Assembly (NCBI GenBank): GCA_021298435.1 | Contig: JAJTFJ010000018.1 | Location: 1 to 35,906 of the forward strand | Direction: 5' to 3' | DNA from: Ilumatobacteraceae bacterium | GTDB taxonomy: Bacteria; Actinomycetota; Acidimicrobiia; Acidimicrobiales; Ilumatobacteraceae | Length of the DNA stretch: 35,906 nt | Shown: positions 8,235 through 17,958 of the stretch, in pieces | How the letters are laid out: every line of letters starts with the position of its first letter | Numbering within the stretch: the first letter of the stretch is position 1 | Position numbers and translations under genes: made by a program | Notes under the pieces: model-generated | What the model saw: the letters and a program-made list of their open reading frames with translations, nothing else | Databases searched by the model: none | Told to the model about the DNA's origin: nothing

Positions 8235-8278
8235 AAAGGACCATGCACCACCCCTGAATGAGGCGGGCATGGCCCTTT
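8235..8278 (-). terminator. Long inverted repeat after homospermidine synthase, probable terminator
   Basis: On the minus strand AAAGGGCCATGC (8278-8267) and GCATGGTCCTTT (8246-8235) pair over 12 positions with one G-U, and the enclosed segment can add a five-pair inner stem (CCGCC with GGTGG). A short T tract follows. It begins 13 bp after the hss stop and its distal arm reaches to within 6 bp of the leuA -10 box. Confidence 0.6.
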
Positions 8279-8290
8279 GTAGGAGGTGTC

Positions 8291-9781
8291 TTAGGCGTCA
8301 CCGACCAAGAAGTTGCCGAACTGCCATGGGTCGCTGGGGTCCAGCAGATCTCCGTGGTCAGCCCACTGATTGAAGATGTCCTTGCGGGTCTTCAATGGTG
8401 TCCAATCGGTGGGACCAGAGAACTGGGTGCCGATGTAGGGGCGAGCCTTTTCGAGGATGTACTCGTGTGGCAAATCATCAGGAACACAGAGACCCTTGTT
8501 GGGTTCATCAATCATCCACTGAATAGCAGAGATGATGGAGGCTGCAACTTGCAATGTCGTTGCACTCTGATGAGGTAACACGGCACGTGCTTCTTCAATC
8601 GAGAGAAGCGAGCCAGTCCACCAACCAGTGAAGTCGTGACCAAGAAGGAGCACGCCAAGCTCATCGCGACCGCTGATGATTTCATCATTCAACAGACGCT
8701 GCTGTGGCTGCATCTCCCAATCACGCATCTGCAGTTCACGAACAGACGCAATCGCATCGTTCGATGGGCAGTATGCATAGTGAACGGTCGGACGATAAAT
8801 GTCGACACCGTTCTCATCGCGCACCGTGAGGTGATGACACATTGTGTATGCCTCGCCATGACGAATCACCATGCCGTGTGTTTCACCACACGGAACCCAT
8901 GAACGCACAAGTGTGTTCATGCCGGGTTGTGCGATGCAGATCTGATTACTCGGACCATCGTCGTCATGCTTGAAGCCACGAGGCGGCAGGCGCTTCTCGT
9001 GTGTGCCCCAACCCAGCTCAGCTGGTGCAATGCCTTCTTCATAGAAGCCATCAACACTCCATGTATTGACGAACTCGTTGACTTCTTTCGGCTTGTTGGA
9101 AATCTGCGTGTCACGTTCAGAGATGTGAATCACCTTTGTGCCGGTGAGCATCGCAAGCTTGTTGAACTCACCATTGGCAAGAGCTTCTTCCAAACCTGCT
9201 GTGCGATCACCCGCAAGACCCTCAGCAAGAATCTTGGTGGTGATTTCTGCAAGCGCTTGCTTGACGAAGTGGCTCACAAGTCCAGGGTTCGCACCATGCT
9301 CAAGAACAGCTGTAGGGCCGCTGTTGCCGCCCCAGGCTTCCACCATCTTGCGTAACGACTGGTGGCGCACATACAAGGTGCGATCCAGTGGGTGCGTGGC
9401 AGCCATGTCCTCGTATGGGTCCCACAATTCCACGGAGGTGTTGAGGTAGCGAACGCCGTTATCATGACACCAGGTGAGGATGGTTGGAGCATCAATGTTC
9501 CACGCAAGGTCGAGCAGCATGTCGCCGTCGGACAATCGTGCGGACAAAAACTCGTCGAGGTTCTCTGGAGTGACACGACCAATCTCGTATTGCACACCTT
9601 GCGCAATCAGATCGGCGATGCGGTCACGGTTGTCGAGGAAATCAACAACGGTGATGCTCTTCGGGTCAATCTTCACGTCTCGAACGAGAAGGGGAAGTGT
9701 GCATTGAGCAACACCGCCACAGCCCAGTACAAGGATGCGGCGGGGGATGAGAGGTGCGACTGAACCGTTAATGGGTATCAA
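8291..9781 (-). CDS. hss: Homospermidine synthase
   Basis: A saccharopine-dehydrogenase-family enzyme that makes homospermidine from putrescine in an NAD-dependent reaction. The 496-residue length is slightly above the usual 475-480. Visible family hallmarks are the nucleotide-binding start RILVLGCGGVAQCTLPLL, HGANPGLVSHFVKQAL, HISERDTQ, FVNTWSVDGFYEEG with PAELGWGTHE, the segment RPTVHYAYCPSNDA, ELGVLLLGHDF, and the terminal SDPWQFGNFLV. Starts: the TTG at 9781 is the first available, with AGGTGA immediately before it, too close for ideal spacing; the true start is therefore uncertain. It stands alone, with no other polyamine gene in view. Regulation is not evident. Confidence 0.87.
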   Translation of the reverse strand: MIPINGSVAPLIPRRILVLGCGGVAQCTLPLLVRDVKIDPKSITVVDFLDNRDRIADLIAQGVQYEIGRVTPENLDEFLSARLSDGDMLLDLAWNIDAPTILTWCHDNGVRYLNTSVELWDPYEDMAATHPLDRTLYVRHQSLRKMVEAWGGNSGPTAVLEHGANPGLVSHFVKQALAEITTKILAEGLAGDRTAGLEEALANGEFNKLAMLTGTKVIHISERDTQISNKPKEVNEFVNTWSVDGFYEEGIAPAELGWGTHEKRLPPRGFKHDDDGPSNQICIAQPGMNTLVRSWVPCGETHGMVIRHGEAYTMCHHLTVRDENGVDIYRPTVHYAYCPSNDAIASVRELQMRDWEMQPQQRLLNDEIISGRDELGVLLLGHDFTGWWTGSLLSIEEARAVLPHQSATTLQVAASIISAIQWMIDEPNKGLCVPDDLPHEYILEKARPYIGTQFSGPTDWTPLKTRKDIFNQWADHGDLLDPSDPWQFGNFLVGDA

Positions 9782-9942
9782 TCACCTAATGAGTGCGCTT
9801 CAGCGCGGGGGGTGAGTTGTGCCTTCATAGGAGTGAAAAAACTAACTGAAAGCACCGTGCAACGCACTACTTCTCACAGAAAGTTCATGTTTGCTTCAGT
9901 AATGGCGACGAGAACCCCGTGATTACCGATTAGTAGGCATCT
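9782..9942. promoter_or_regulatory. Divergent intergenic region between hss and the DEAD-box helicase gene
   Basis: The 161 bp must hold both promoters. I see no strong -35/-10 pair for either side. A small perfect hairpin (GCGCTTCAGCGC) lies near the hss end. No leader peptide or terminator was recognised. Confidence 0.5.
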
Positions 9943-11142
9943 ATGCCGATACCGTTGACTCCTGTCATGACCAATACCCCCATTTCAACGCCCACGGGAT
10001 TCGCAGCACTCGGAGTGCCACCCGAGGTCGATAAGGGTCTTGCGGCCGCTGGTTTCGCCGCTCCCTTTGCCATTCAAACTGAAGCCATCCCTGTCGCCAT
10101 GCGCGGTGTCGATCTCTGTGGTCGTGCCCGTACTGGTTCGGGAAAGACACTGGCCTTTGGTGTGCCGATGTTGTCTCGCATTTCAAAGTTCGACAAGGTA
10201 CGTGCACCTCGAGGATTAGTTCTTGTTCCTACTCGTGAACTTGCCTTGCAGGTTGCTGAGGTGCTGCAGCCGATTGGCAAGGCGTGTGATCGTGTTGTCC
10301 TACCGGTGTATGGCGGTGCGTCTCGCGAAGATCAAGTTGATGCGCTTGAAAAAGGTGTCGACATCATCGTTGCAACTCCATTGCGTCTCATTGACCTGAT
10401 GAAGGGTGGCGAAGTGGAGATGGGTGACGTGCAATGCGTCGTTCTCGACGAAGCAGACCGCATGGCCGATGACGGTTTCACCCCGCAGGTTGAGTGGGTG
10501 CTTCGCCATGTCACCGGCGAGCATCAAACGATGTTGTTCTCGGCAACTCTGGACGGCCAAGTGGGCAACCTTGTGCGTCGCTATATGAAGGACCCCGAAG
10601 AGGTTTCTATTGATGCGCCAACGGACACCGTGGGCACGATGCACCATCTGTTTTTGGCAGTGCACAGAATGGACAAAGACAAAGTCATCGCTGCGATTGT
10701 GGAGAGCACTGGCAAGACCGTGGTGTTCTGTGACACGAAGCGTTTGTGTGACCGTGTCACCGAGAACTTGCAAGATCTTGGTGTGAATGCTGCTGCGATT
10801 CACGGCGACCTCACGCAAGCAGCTCGTGAAAAAGCAATTGTGCGCTTTACGAACAATGACCTCAAGGTGTTGGTGGCAACTGATGTCGCCGCTCGTGGCA
10901 TTGACATTGATGATGTCGAGTGTGTTGTGCATTACGTGCCGCCGATTGATACAAAGGCGTACTTGCACCGTTCGGGACGTACCGCTCGTGCGGGTCGTGA
11001 TGGTTGGGCGGTCACTTTGGCTGAGTACAACCAGCACACCACTTGTCGGATCATCCAGCGCGCACTGCGTTTGGCGACGAACCCGCCGGTGGAAGTGTTC
11101 TCCAACGACAAGCGCCTCCAGGACCTCAACCTCTTCTTATAA
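9943..11142 (+). CDS. DEAD-box ATP-dependent RNA helicase
   Basis: A 399-residue superfamily 2 RNA helicase. All core motifs are visible: the Q-motif region (GFAAPFAIQTEAIP), motif I GRARTGSGKT, motif Ia PTRELALQV, motif II VLDEADRMADD near residue 168, motif III SATLDG, the second RecA domain with IHGDLTQAAREKA and VATDVAARGIDIDDV, and motif VI HRSGRTARAGRDG. The C-terminal extension is only about 20 residues, so this is a minimal helicase without the RNA-binding tails of CsdA or RhlE. Likely roles are rRNA assembly or cold-adapted RNA unwinding, but the substrate cannot be read from sequence. An ATG eight codons further on (9967) is an alternative start; neither has a clear ribosome site. 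It is separated by 106 bp from recC. Confidence 0.93.
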   Translation: MPIPLTPVMTNTPISTPTGFAALGVPPEVDKGLAAAGFAAPFAIQTEAIPVAMRGVDLCGRARTGSGKTLAFGVPMLSRISKFDKVRAPRGLVLVPTRELALQVAEVLQPIGKACDRVVLPVYGGASREDQVDALEKGVDIIVATPLRLIDLMKGGEVEMGDVQCVVLDEADRMADDGFTPQVEWVLRHVTGEHQTMLFSATLDGQVGNLVRRYMKDPEEVSIDAPTDTVGTMHHLFLAVHRMDKDKVIAAIVESTGKTVVFCDTKRLCDRVTENLQDLGVNAAAIHGDLTQAAREKAIVRFTNNDLKVLVATDVAARGIDIDDVECVVHYVPPIDTKAYLHRSGRTARAGRDGWAVTLAEYNQHTTCRIIQRALRLATNPPVEVFSNDKRLQDLNLFL

Positions 11143-11248
11143 GGGGCTTTTGCCTCACGGGCACATGCCGGTGCCATTGCTGTTGGACGGCTGAGAACCT
11201 TCACCCACCCTTCTGAAAGAATGGACCGACTATTTCGGAAGGAGTCGG

Positions 11249-14200
11249 ATGTCGCGGAGAACTGACATTGGGTTGAAAGTTACGTTTGTTGAGTCTCTCG
11301 CAGACACGGTGGCGCCCCTTGTCCAGTACCTCAATGCATCTGATTCCACTCGCGATCTGTTTGACGTCGATCATGTCATTGTTCCCAATGCTGGGGTGCG
11401 TGCTTGGTTGTTGCAACAGATTGCTTCGCAGGTCGGCACCAGTTCGTTAGGTCACGACGGCATTGCCGCCAATGTCTCCATTAAGTACTTAGGTGAACTC
11501 GATGCATTGGTTGGTCGCCGTGCAATGGGTTCCGATCCGTGGGCAGTCGGCCCATTGTCAATGACCGTCCTGAGTGTCATCAACAAGCACATAGGTTCAT
11601 TTAGCTCACACATTGAACGCATGGGTGGCGGGCTCAAAGCTGCGCGTCTCATGTCTGACCGATTCGATAAGTACCATGCGCGCCGCCCATCGATGATTGT
11701 GGAATGGGAAGCGGGCCGTGCGACGTTGGCTCCAGCCGTTGGCGATGTCGTGGGCAAGGGTGAACACGCAATAGAGGCGACAGCACTTGATGCATCCGAT
11801 GTGTGGCAATACGACTTGTGGCGTCTAGTGCGTGAAGAAGTGGATGCGCAGCCTTGGCCGGTAGTGGTCGAAGAGATGCTGGCAGATCCATCGCTACTCA
11901 ACGATGCAGATTTGCCACCGCGTCTGTTGGTCGTCGGGTTGCAATCACTCAGCGTCCGCCATGTGCGTGCATTGCAGTTGTTGTCTCAGCACATGTCGGT
12001 TGAAGTTGTCTTGGTACACCCATCACCGGCGCTTGCATCTCAGTGGGCTCTCGATGCATCGCGCGTTCCTGTTTCTGTTGGTGTCGCACCTTTACCAGTT
12101 CGTGTGAATTCATTTGAAGACAACGTTGACTCGATGGTGTCCATGTGGCTACGTGGGGCTCACGATGCACAGATGGTGTTGGCATCTCAGGGGGTCTCGC
12201 CGGCGCTGCAGACTCTCTCCGACGTCACTGCGGCTGATGATCTATTGCATTCTCTCCACAATGCCGTTCGTGCGGGTGTTGCAACCCACAGTGCGTTTAC
12301 ACCCGGTGATCGTTCATTTCAAGTGCATCGTGCGCATAACTTGGGTCGACAAGTCGAGATTGCTCGTGATGCGATTCTGCATGCGTTTCACGACATCAAA
12401 GGTCTTGAACCACATGAGGTTGTCGTTATCTGTGCAGATGTTGAAACTGCTTCACCACTGTTGGAAGCAGCCTTTAGTCGTGAAGTCAATGGAAAGCCAT
12501 TGCCATTTATCGTTGCCGACCGTGGTTTGCGTCAGGTAGACGACGGAGCAGCATTGTTGAACAACTTGCTCACAGTTGTGACTGGTCGATTCAGTATCAC
12601 TGACATCATGACGGTGGCGACGTCGCCACTGGTGATGCAGAAGTTTGGTGCGTCGAGTGACGATGTGTCTTCCTGGTATCGACTCATCGAGCGCACACGA
12701 ATTCGTTGGGGCTCGACCGCGGACCACCGCAAACGCAAAGGTGTGTTGTCTGATGAGAATGCGCACACGTGGGTTGCCGGTTTACAGCGTGCACTAGTGG
12801 GGGCGTTATTGCCAGACGCTGAGCCCGATATTGATTTTGGTGGAACAGTTCCTCTGCCCGATTTGGATGCTGCTGATCTCGAGTCAGTCGGGCGATTGTC
12901 GGCCATCGTGTCTGCCATGTCTTCGTTAGAGCAGTTGGCAAACACCACGGCAGAACTTCCTGTTGTTCAGTGGGCAGATGCAGTTGAAGAAACCTTGGCG
13001 TTGGTATCCATTGATATCAAGGGCGAACTTGATGATGCTCGGGAAGCCATCGACACCCTGCGTGGGTATGTCCGTGATGCTCGAGGCAATGATGTTTCGG
13101 ACCTCGCCGTCACGTTCGAACATTTTGTTGAACAGTTGCAGGAACAAATCTCCAGTGCTCCAGGTCGACAGCCTCTACTTACGGGGGCAGTGACTGCAAC
13201 GTCAGCAGTGCCACTGCGTGGCGTGCCGTTCAAAGTGGTGTGCCTCTTGGGGTTTGACGAAGGCACGATGCGCGCGGGAGAAGCCGAAGGCGACGACTTG
13301 GTGACCCGTCAAGTGTTCATGGGTGATATTGATCCGCGCATTGACCAGCGTCGATCCATCCTTGATGCCATTTGTGCCGCTTCGCACCGAGTTGTTGTCA
13401 CATGTAATGGGCGCAGCATCAAAAACAATGCTGAGGTTCCGCTGATTACACCACTGGCAGAATTACTAGATCTTTGCGAGCGATGTGGCGTAGAAGAAGA
13501 CCCAGACAATAAGGGTTTCCTGCAGGTGGAGTATCAGCACCCGCGCCATTTCAGTTCTCCACGCAACTTCATCGAAGGAAAGATTGTTCCAGGCATGGTG
13601 TGGTCACATGATGACGTTGCATTGAGGTCCATCACTGAAGAACACACCAAAACTCAAGCGGCACTTCAGGCCGATGTTGCAGTTGCGCGAATGGCAGAAG
13701 AATCTGAAGATCATCCATATCGTGTGATTTCGCCACGCGAGCTTGAGTCATTTATGCGTGACCCGCTGTCGGCCTTTGTGCGAAGTGGTTTGGGCATTAA
13801 CACGTGGAATAACGAAGAAGATGATGAGCCTGCAACGATTCCTCTTGAGTTGACGCAGAAAGAGATAGGTCATCTGCGTGGCAATCTCGCATCAGCTGTG
13901 CAATCTGGATTCAGCGCAACACATTGGACAAGAGTGAATACCGCAGTCGGCAATATTCCGATGGGCGCGTATGGCTCACAACTGGCGGAAGCGATTGTTG
14001 GTCGAGTTGACGAACTGAGTGGTGTTGCCTCGGATTGGGGGATTCATCTTGATGATCTCATTCCGTATGAAGTTCGTATTCCGTACGCCGGTGGAGAAGT
14101 TGCGGGCAACGTGATGGTGTTTCCTGCTTCGCAGAGTCACATTGCGATTGTCGACCTTGGGAAACGATCCACGAAGTCTGAGTCAAATCTGCGTCACCGC

Positions 14201-14743
14201 TTGGGGCTCTGGCTTCTTCTTTTGCGCGCCTCCGGATATCAGATTGAAGGTGCAATTGCAGTTGTCGTCGGGGAGGAAACACGGGACGGAGTCAAACATC
14301 CGACGACTATCTGGCATTACGTGCAACTGCAGCCAAGCATGTCCCAAGAGAGTGCTCGGCAAAAGGTGCAAGCCCTGGCTGTCATGTTTGAGGAAGCAGT
14401 GAAGTCGCCATTTCCAAAGTTCAGCGGAACCATTGATCAGATGCTGAAAGGTGAAGTGAAGAAAGCGGAAGACGCTTTCGGTAGCTATCTCTCAATGTCG
14501 AACAAGAGCAATGATGGTGAAGAGTACAAATACCTTCAAACCATGGAATGCCTTGTGTATGGAACGAATCCGAAATTCGAGGATGTGTTTGGTGCCGGTT
14601 CCCCCATAGTCGACTTCTACAAGAGATTGGCTGCGGTGAAACTTGAACAAGATGATGACATCGCAAAAGATCTAGGTCTCAAGAATGTCCCCCCCACAAA
14701 CGTCCCTGCAGGGAAAAAGAAGAAAAGGTATATCTACGCATGA
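11249..14743 (+). CDS. recC: Exodeoxyribonuclease V gamma subunit (RecC)
   Basis: Subunit of the RecBCD helicase-nuclease that processes double-strand breaks and recognises Chi-type sites. The 1164-residue length is close to E. coli RecC (about 1120). The N-terminus (VTFVESLADTVAPLVQYL, then HVIVPNAGVRAWLLQQIA) matches the characteristic RecC start, followed by RQVEIARDAILHAFHD and EPHEVVVICADVETASPLLEAAF, corresponding to the degenerate helicase domain, and FKVVCLLGFDEGTMR. Catalytic helicase and nuclease residues are not expected in RecC. The C-terminus is Lys-rich (AGKKKKRYIYA). Start: ATG at 11249 with a good GGAAGGAG 5 nt upstream. The stop overlaps the recB start by 4 nt (ATGA), so translation is coupled. 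Confidence 0.92.
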   Translation: MSRRTDIGLKVTFVESLADTVAPLVQYLNASDSTRDLFDVDHVIVPNAGVRAWLLQQIASQVGTSSLGHDGIAANVSIKYLGELDALVGRRAMGSDPWAVGPLSMTVLSVINKHIGSFSSHIERMGGGLKAARLMSDRFDKYHARRPSMIVEWEAGRATLAPAVGDVVGKGEHAIEATALDASDVWQYDLWRLVREEVDAQPWPVVVEEMLADPSLLNDADLPPRLLVVGLQSLSVRHVRALQLLSQHMSVEVVLVHPSPALASQWALDASRVPVSVGVAPLPVRVNSFEDNVDSMVSMWLRGAHDAQMVLASQGVSPALQTLSDVTAADDLLHSLHNAVRAGVATHSAFTPGDRSFQVHRAHNLGRQVEIARDAILHAFHDIKGLEPHEVVVICADVETASPLLEAAFSREVNGKPLPFIVADRGLRQVDDGAALLNNLLTVVTGRFSITDIMTVATSPLVMQKFGASSDDVSSWYRLIERTRIRWGSTADHRKRKGVLSDENAHTWVAGLQRALVGALLPDAEPDIDFGGTVPLPDLDAADLESVGRLSAIVSAMSSLEQLANTTAELPVVQWADAVEETLALVSIDIKGELDDAREAIDTLRGYVRDARGNDVSDLAVTFEHFVEQLQEQISSAPGRQPLLTGAVTATSAVPLRGVPFKVVCLLGFDEGTMRAGEAEGDDLVTRQVFMGDIDPRIDQRRSILDAICAASHRVVVTCNGRSIKNNAEVPLITPLAELLDLCERCGVEEDPDNKGFLQVEYQHPRHFSSPRNFIEGKIVPGMVWSHDDVALRSITEEHTKTQAALQADVAVARMAEESEDHPYRVISPRELESFMRDPLSAFVRSGLGINTWNNEEDDEPATIPLELTQKEIGHLRGNLASAVQSGFSATHWTRVNTAVGNIPMGAYGSQLAEAIVGRVDELSGVASDWGIHLDDLIPYEVRIPYAGGEVAGNVMVFPASQSHIAIVDLGKRSTKSESNLRHRLGLWLLLLRASGYQIEGAIAVVVGEETRDGVKHPTTIWHYVQLQPSMSQESARQKVQALAVMFEEAVKSPFPKFSGTIDQMLKGEVKKAEDAFGSYLSMSNKSNDGEEYKYLQTMECLVYGTNPKFEDVFGAGSPIVDFYKRLAAVKLEQDDDIAKDLGLKNVPPTNVPAGKKKKRYIYA

Positions 14744-17700
14744 GTGATGTACTGAATCTTCGCGATCAATCGTTGGACAACGGGCTCTTTATCGAAGCAA
14801 GCGCTGGCACTGGCAAGACCTATTCGGTGGCAGCACTTGTAGTGCGAGAACTAGCGCTAAACGATGATCTCTCGATCTCTCAGATTTTGGTCACGACGTT
14901 TACACGCAATGCGGCCGCTGAACTGCGTGATCGTGTACGACGTCGTCTTGTGAAGACAGCAGAGTCTTTACGCAAGAACTCCAATGAAGAAGACGATGTC
15001 ATCGTTGAGTATTTGCTGGCTGACTGCTCAGATACTGAGCGTATTGCGCGATCCCATCGCCTGATGCGGGCAGTGGTCGAGTTTGATACTGCAACAATCG
15101 CAACTATTCACTCAGTGTGTTCAAAGATCATCTCCCTGTCAGCTGAGTCCACATCAATGGCTGGCGAGGAAGTGCAAAGTCGTCTGATTGCAGAAGTAGT
15201 CAATGATGCATTAGTTGCTCAGGCTCACATGGCACCCACGTTGCCAGAGAAGAAGATTATTGAAGTCGTCACGCAGTTGATTGGCGAACCCCTAACTCAG
15301 ACATGGTTTGATGCCAGTGAAGTATCAAGTGTCGCGCTCCTGCAGCGTATTGATGAGGTTATTAAGCAGTGTGTGCTCAAGATTGAAGAGGAACTTCGAC
15401 AGGCTCCCACTTTTGACTACCTCATTCGCCGTGCGTTCCAAGTCATTAACTCTTCAGAAGTAGACGGTGTTCTTGCGGAGTTCCGCCGTCGCTATCGATA
15501 TCTCATTGTTGATGAAGCTCAAGATACGGATTCTCAGCAGTGGGAAATCTTCCGCGGAATCTTCCCGATGGGAGACAACGTGGGAGGTGCATTAATTGCT
15601 GTGGGCGATCCAAAGCAATCCATCTATAAGTTCCGCGGTGCAGATATTGACGCATATCGAGTGGAGCGCGATAAAGGTCTCACACGCACACTGCGTACTA
15701 ACTATCGATCCGACTCTCCGGTGATTCAAGGGTTGAATGTTTTGTTTGAAGGTTCGCAGTTCGGTGAGGGAATTCCGTATGTCGCAGTTGATGCGCCGAA
15801 GGACAAGAAGAATTCAGAACTCACAGGAATTTCTCCTGTCGAGATTCTGAATATTCCTGATCCAAGTGGGCCAGCAGCAGTTGCTGGTCCGACGGCTCAA
15901 CGAGTTTCAGCATATTTGCGATCGAATGTTCTTCTGGATGGCGAGCGTATTCACCCAAGTGATGTTGTTGTGCTTGTCCGTAGCGGATGGCAAGGCCAAC
16001 TGATTGAACGCGAATTGCGTGAATTGAATATTCCTGCGGTGAGTAGCGGGACTGCATCGGTGATGGAGAGTGAGACTGCTGAGCACTGGCGTGTTCTTTT
16101 GCTGGCACTAGAGCGCTTTGCCGATGCAGGTCGAGTGCGACATGTAGTGGGGACACCTATTTTTGGTGTTCCTCTGTCGTCGCCTGCTTTGCTTGATGAT
16201 GAATTCATCGGTTCGATTCAAGAAACCTTGGCTGAATGGGCTGGGGTTCTGCGGCGTCACGGTGTCGCAGCACTGACATCCACAATGATGTCGGATCCAG
16301 GAACCATCTTGTCTCTCTCAGCTGGTCTCTCTGGCGAACGTCGATTGACTGACTTCAGTCATGTTGCTGACTTGTTGAATGCAGAAACGAATGGTGCCGG
16401 ATGTTCGGCCACTGATGTTCTTGATGCATTCACTCGACTAGTCGAAATTGATAGTTCATCGGAAGTGGTGAGCCGTCGCGTCGAGAGTGATTCATCTGCA
16501 GTGCAAATCATGACAATCCATGTCTCGAAGGGTCTTGAATTCCCATTGGTCATTGTTGCTGATTCGTGGAAGGACGAGATTTCAACAAATCAGAAAAAGA
16601 AGTTGCCGATCATTCGCCTCCAGAAAGACGATGGTCAACCATTACAGGGGCGGGTTGCCGACATCGGTTACGTCACAGGCGAAGTATCGCCCATCAGTCT
16701 GCGACGTTTGCAGGAAGAGGCTTCGGAAGAGTCATCACGAATTTTGTATGTTGCTGCCACGAGGGCAAAACATCATGTCTGCATCCTTCGTCCACTAGAC
16801 GGCAAGATCTCTGTGATTGACAGCCGAATGAATGCATCGGCTCTTGCTGGAGAATCGGAATCTGTCACTGTTCTTTCGGCCACCGACATTCCCGACGCAG
16901 TGCAATATGTGCCGAATAAGAAAGAAACGAAACAAGAAAAATTGCTCGTTGCGGCCTCTCCGTCTGCAGTTACACAGACATACCGCCGCACCTCATTCAC
17001 TGGCATCACAGAACTGCAGAAGGGCGGCAGTGTGGTCGGCGCCGCCCGTGTTGATTCTCGATCCGGAACAGAAGAAGGTGAGCGTCTCTTCATTCGTAGT
17101 GTCGGATATGCGTCTAACAAGGCTCCGCTCGGAGTCCATCAGATGCCACTTGCGCGCATTCCTGGTGGCGCTCATATCGGGAAGATTCTGCACACGGTGT
17201 ATGAACATGTTGATCCGTCTCACACAGATTTGGAAAACCACGTCTCAGCCATTGTTCGTCGTCATGTATCGGGCGCGCTGTTGACCGATCACGGCCAGAA
17301 CATTATTGATGGCATCGTTTTGTCGCTCAGCACACCATTAGGCGGCGCAGTCGGCGTGCACTCTCTTGCATCACTAGGTCTGAAGAACCGAGTCGCAGAA
17401 ATGTCCTTCGAGATGTCGTTAGCTCATCTTTCTTCCGGTGTGAAGGCAAGCGATATCGGTCGACTGTTGAAGAATTCGCTTTCGCAGGATGATCTCTTGT
17501 CGTCGTATGCAGAGACTCTGTGTGACCCATCTTTTGATATCCCTCTGGCGGGACTGATTAACGGGTCTATCGATGCATTGCTACGAGTAGAGACTGTTGA
17601 AGGAATCCCTCGTTTCTTCATCAGTGATTACAAGAGCAACAGACTTGACCGCGATGGGGATGTCTCAATGATTGAGGCGTATTCCACCGACCGAATGCTG

Positions 17701-17958
17701 CATGAAATGGAACATCACCATTACCCACTGCAGGCGCTGATCTATGGCGCAGCCGTCTATCGCTTCCTGCGTTGGCGAGCACCACAGATCGACGCCAATG
17801 AGGCGATTGCCGGATTTGCTTACATGTTCATTCGCGGCATGGTGGGCGAGACAACTCCGGTTGATGCGCTGGGAAATCGCAACGGTGTTCTTACATGGAC
17901 CGCACCCGTTGGCTTCTGGAGTTCACTGTCTGATCTCTTTGCAGGAGGTGGAAGATGA
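14740..17958 (+). CDS. recB: Exodeoxyribonuclease V beta subunit (RecB helicase-nuclease)
   Basis: UvrD-like 3'-5' helicase with a C-terminal nuclease, 1072 residues. Helicase motifs in order: I, EASAGTGKTYSVAAL (residues 19-33); Ia, TTFTRNAAAELRDRV; II, YLIVDEAQDTDSQQW near residue 257; III, GDPKQSIYKFRGADIDAYR; IV, LRTNYRSDSPV; V, IMTIHVSKGLEFPLV; VI, RILYVAATRAKH. The RecB-type PD-(D/E)XK nuclease is intact near residues 945-965 (GSIDALLRV then FISDYKSNR), with the downstream Tyr/Gln helix HYPLQALIYGAAVYRFLRW. It is about 100 residues shorter than E. coli RecB, mostly between motifs Ia and II, so part of the 1B region is reduced. It overlaps recC and recD by 4 nt each. Confidence 0.94.
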   Translation: MSDVLNLRDQSLDNGLFIEASAGTGKTYSVAALVVRELALNDDLSISQILVTTFTRNAAAELRDRVRRRLVKTAESLRKNSNEEDDVIVEYLLADCSDTERIARSHRLMRAVVEFDTATIATIHSVCSKIISLSAESTSMAGEEVQSRLIAEVVNDALVAQAHMAPTLPEKKIIEVVTQLIGEPLTQTWFDASEVSSVALLQRIDEVIKQCVLKIEEELRQAPTFDYLIRRAFQVINSSEVDGVLAEFRRRYRYLIVDEAQDTDSQQWEIFRGIFPMGDNVGGALIAVGDPKQSIYKFRGADIDAYRVERDKGLTRTLRTNYRSDSPVIQGLNVLFEGSQFGEGIPYVAVDAPKDKKNSELTGISPVEILNIPDPSGPAAVAGPTAQRVSAYLRSNVLLDGERIHPSDVVVLVRSGWQGQLIERELRELNIPAVSSGTASVMESETAEHWRVLLLALERFADAGRVRHVVGTPIFGVPLSSPALLDDEFIGSIQETLAEWAGVLRRHGVAALTSTMMSDPGTILSLSAGLSGERRLTDFSHVADLLNAETNGAGCSATDVLDAFTRLVEIDSSSEVVSRRVESDSSAVQIMTIHVSKGLEFPLVIVADSWKDEISTNQKKKLPIIRLQKDDGQPLQGRVADIGYVTGEVSPISLRRLQEEASEESSRILYVAATRAKHHVCILRPLDGKISVIDSRMNASALAGESESVTVLSATDIPDAVQYVPNKKETKQEKLLVAASPSAVTQTYRRTSFTGITELQKGGSVVGAARVDSRSGTEEGERLFIRSVGYASNKAPLGVHQMPLARIPGGAHIGKILHTVYEHVDPSHTDLENHVSAIVRRHVSGALLTDHGQNIIDGIVLSLSTPLGGAVGVHSLASLGLKNRVAEMSFEMSLAHLSSGVKASDIGRLLKNSLSQDDLLSSYAETLCDPSFDIPLAGLINGSIDALLRVETVEGIPRFFISDYKSNRLDRDGDVSMIEAYSTDRMLHEMEHHHYPLQALIYGAAVYRFLRWRAPQIDANEAIAGFAYMFIRGMVGETTPVDALGNRNGVLTWTAPVGFWSSLSDLFAGGGR

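Noticed and set aside
10300-11037. 245-codon open frame antisense to the DEAD-box helicase
   Set aside because: The helicase frame has every conserved motif; the antisense product shows no domain or ribosome site and looks like a by-product of codon use.
11155-11185. GGCAC/GTGCC hairpin after the DEAD-box gene as a terminator
   Set aside because: The stem is short and lacks a T tract; the evidence is too weak to list.
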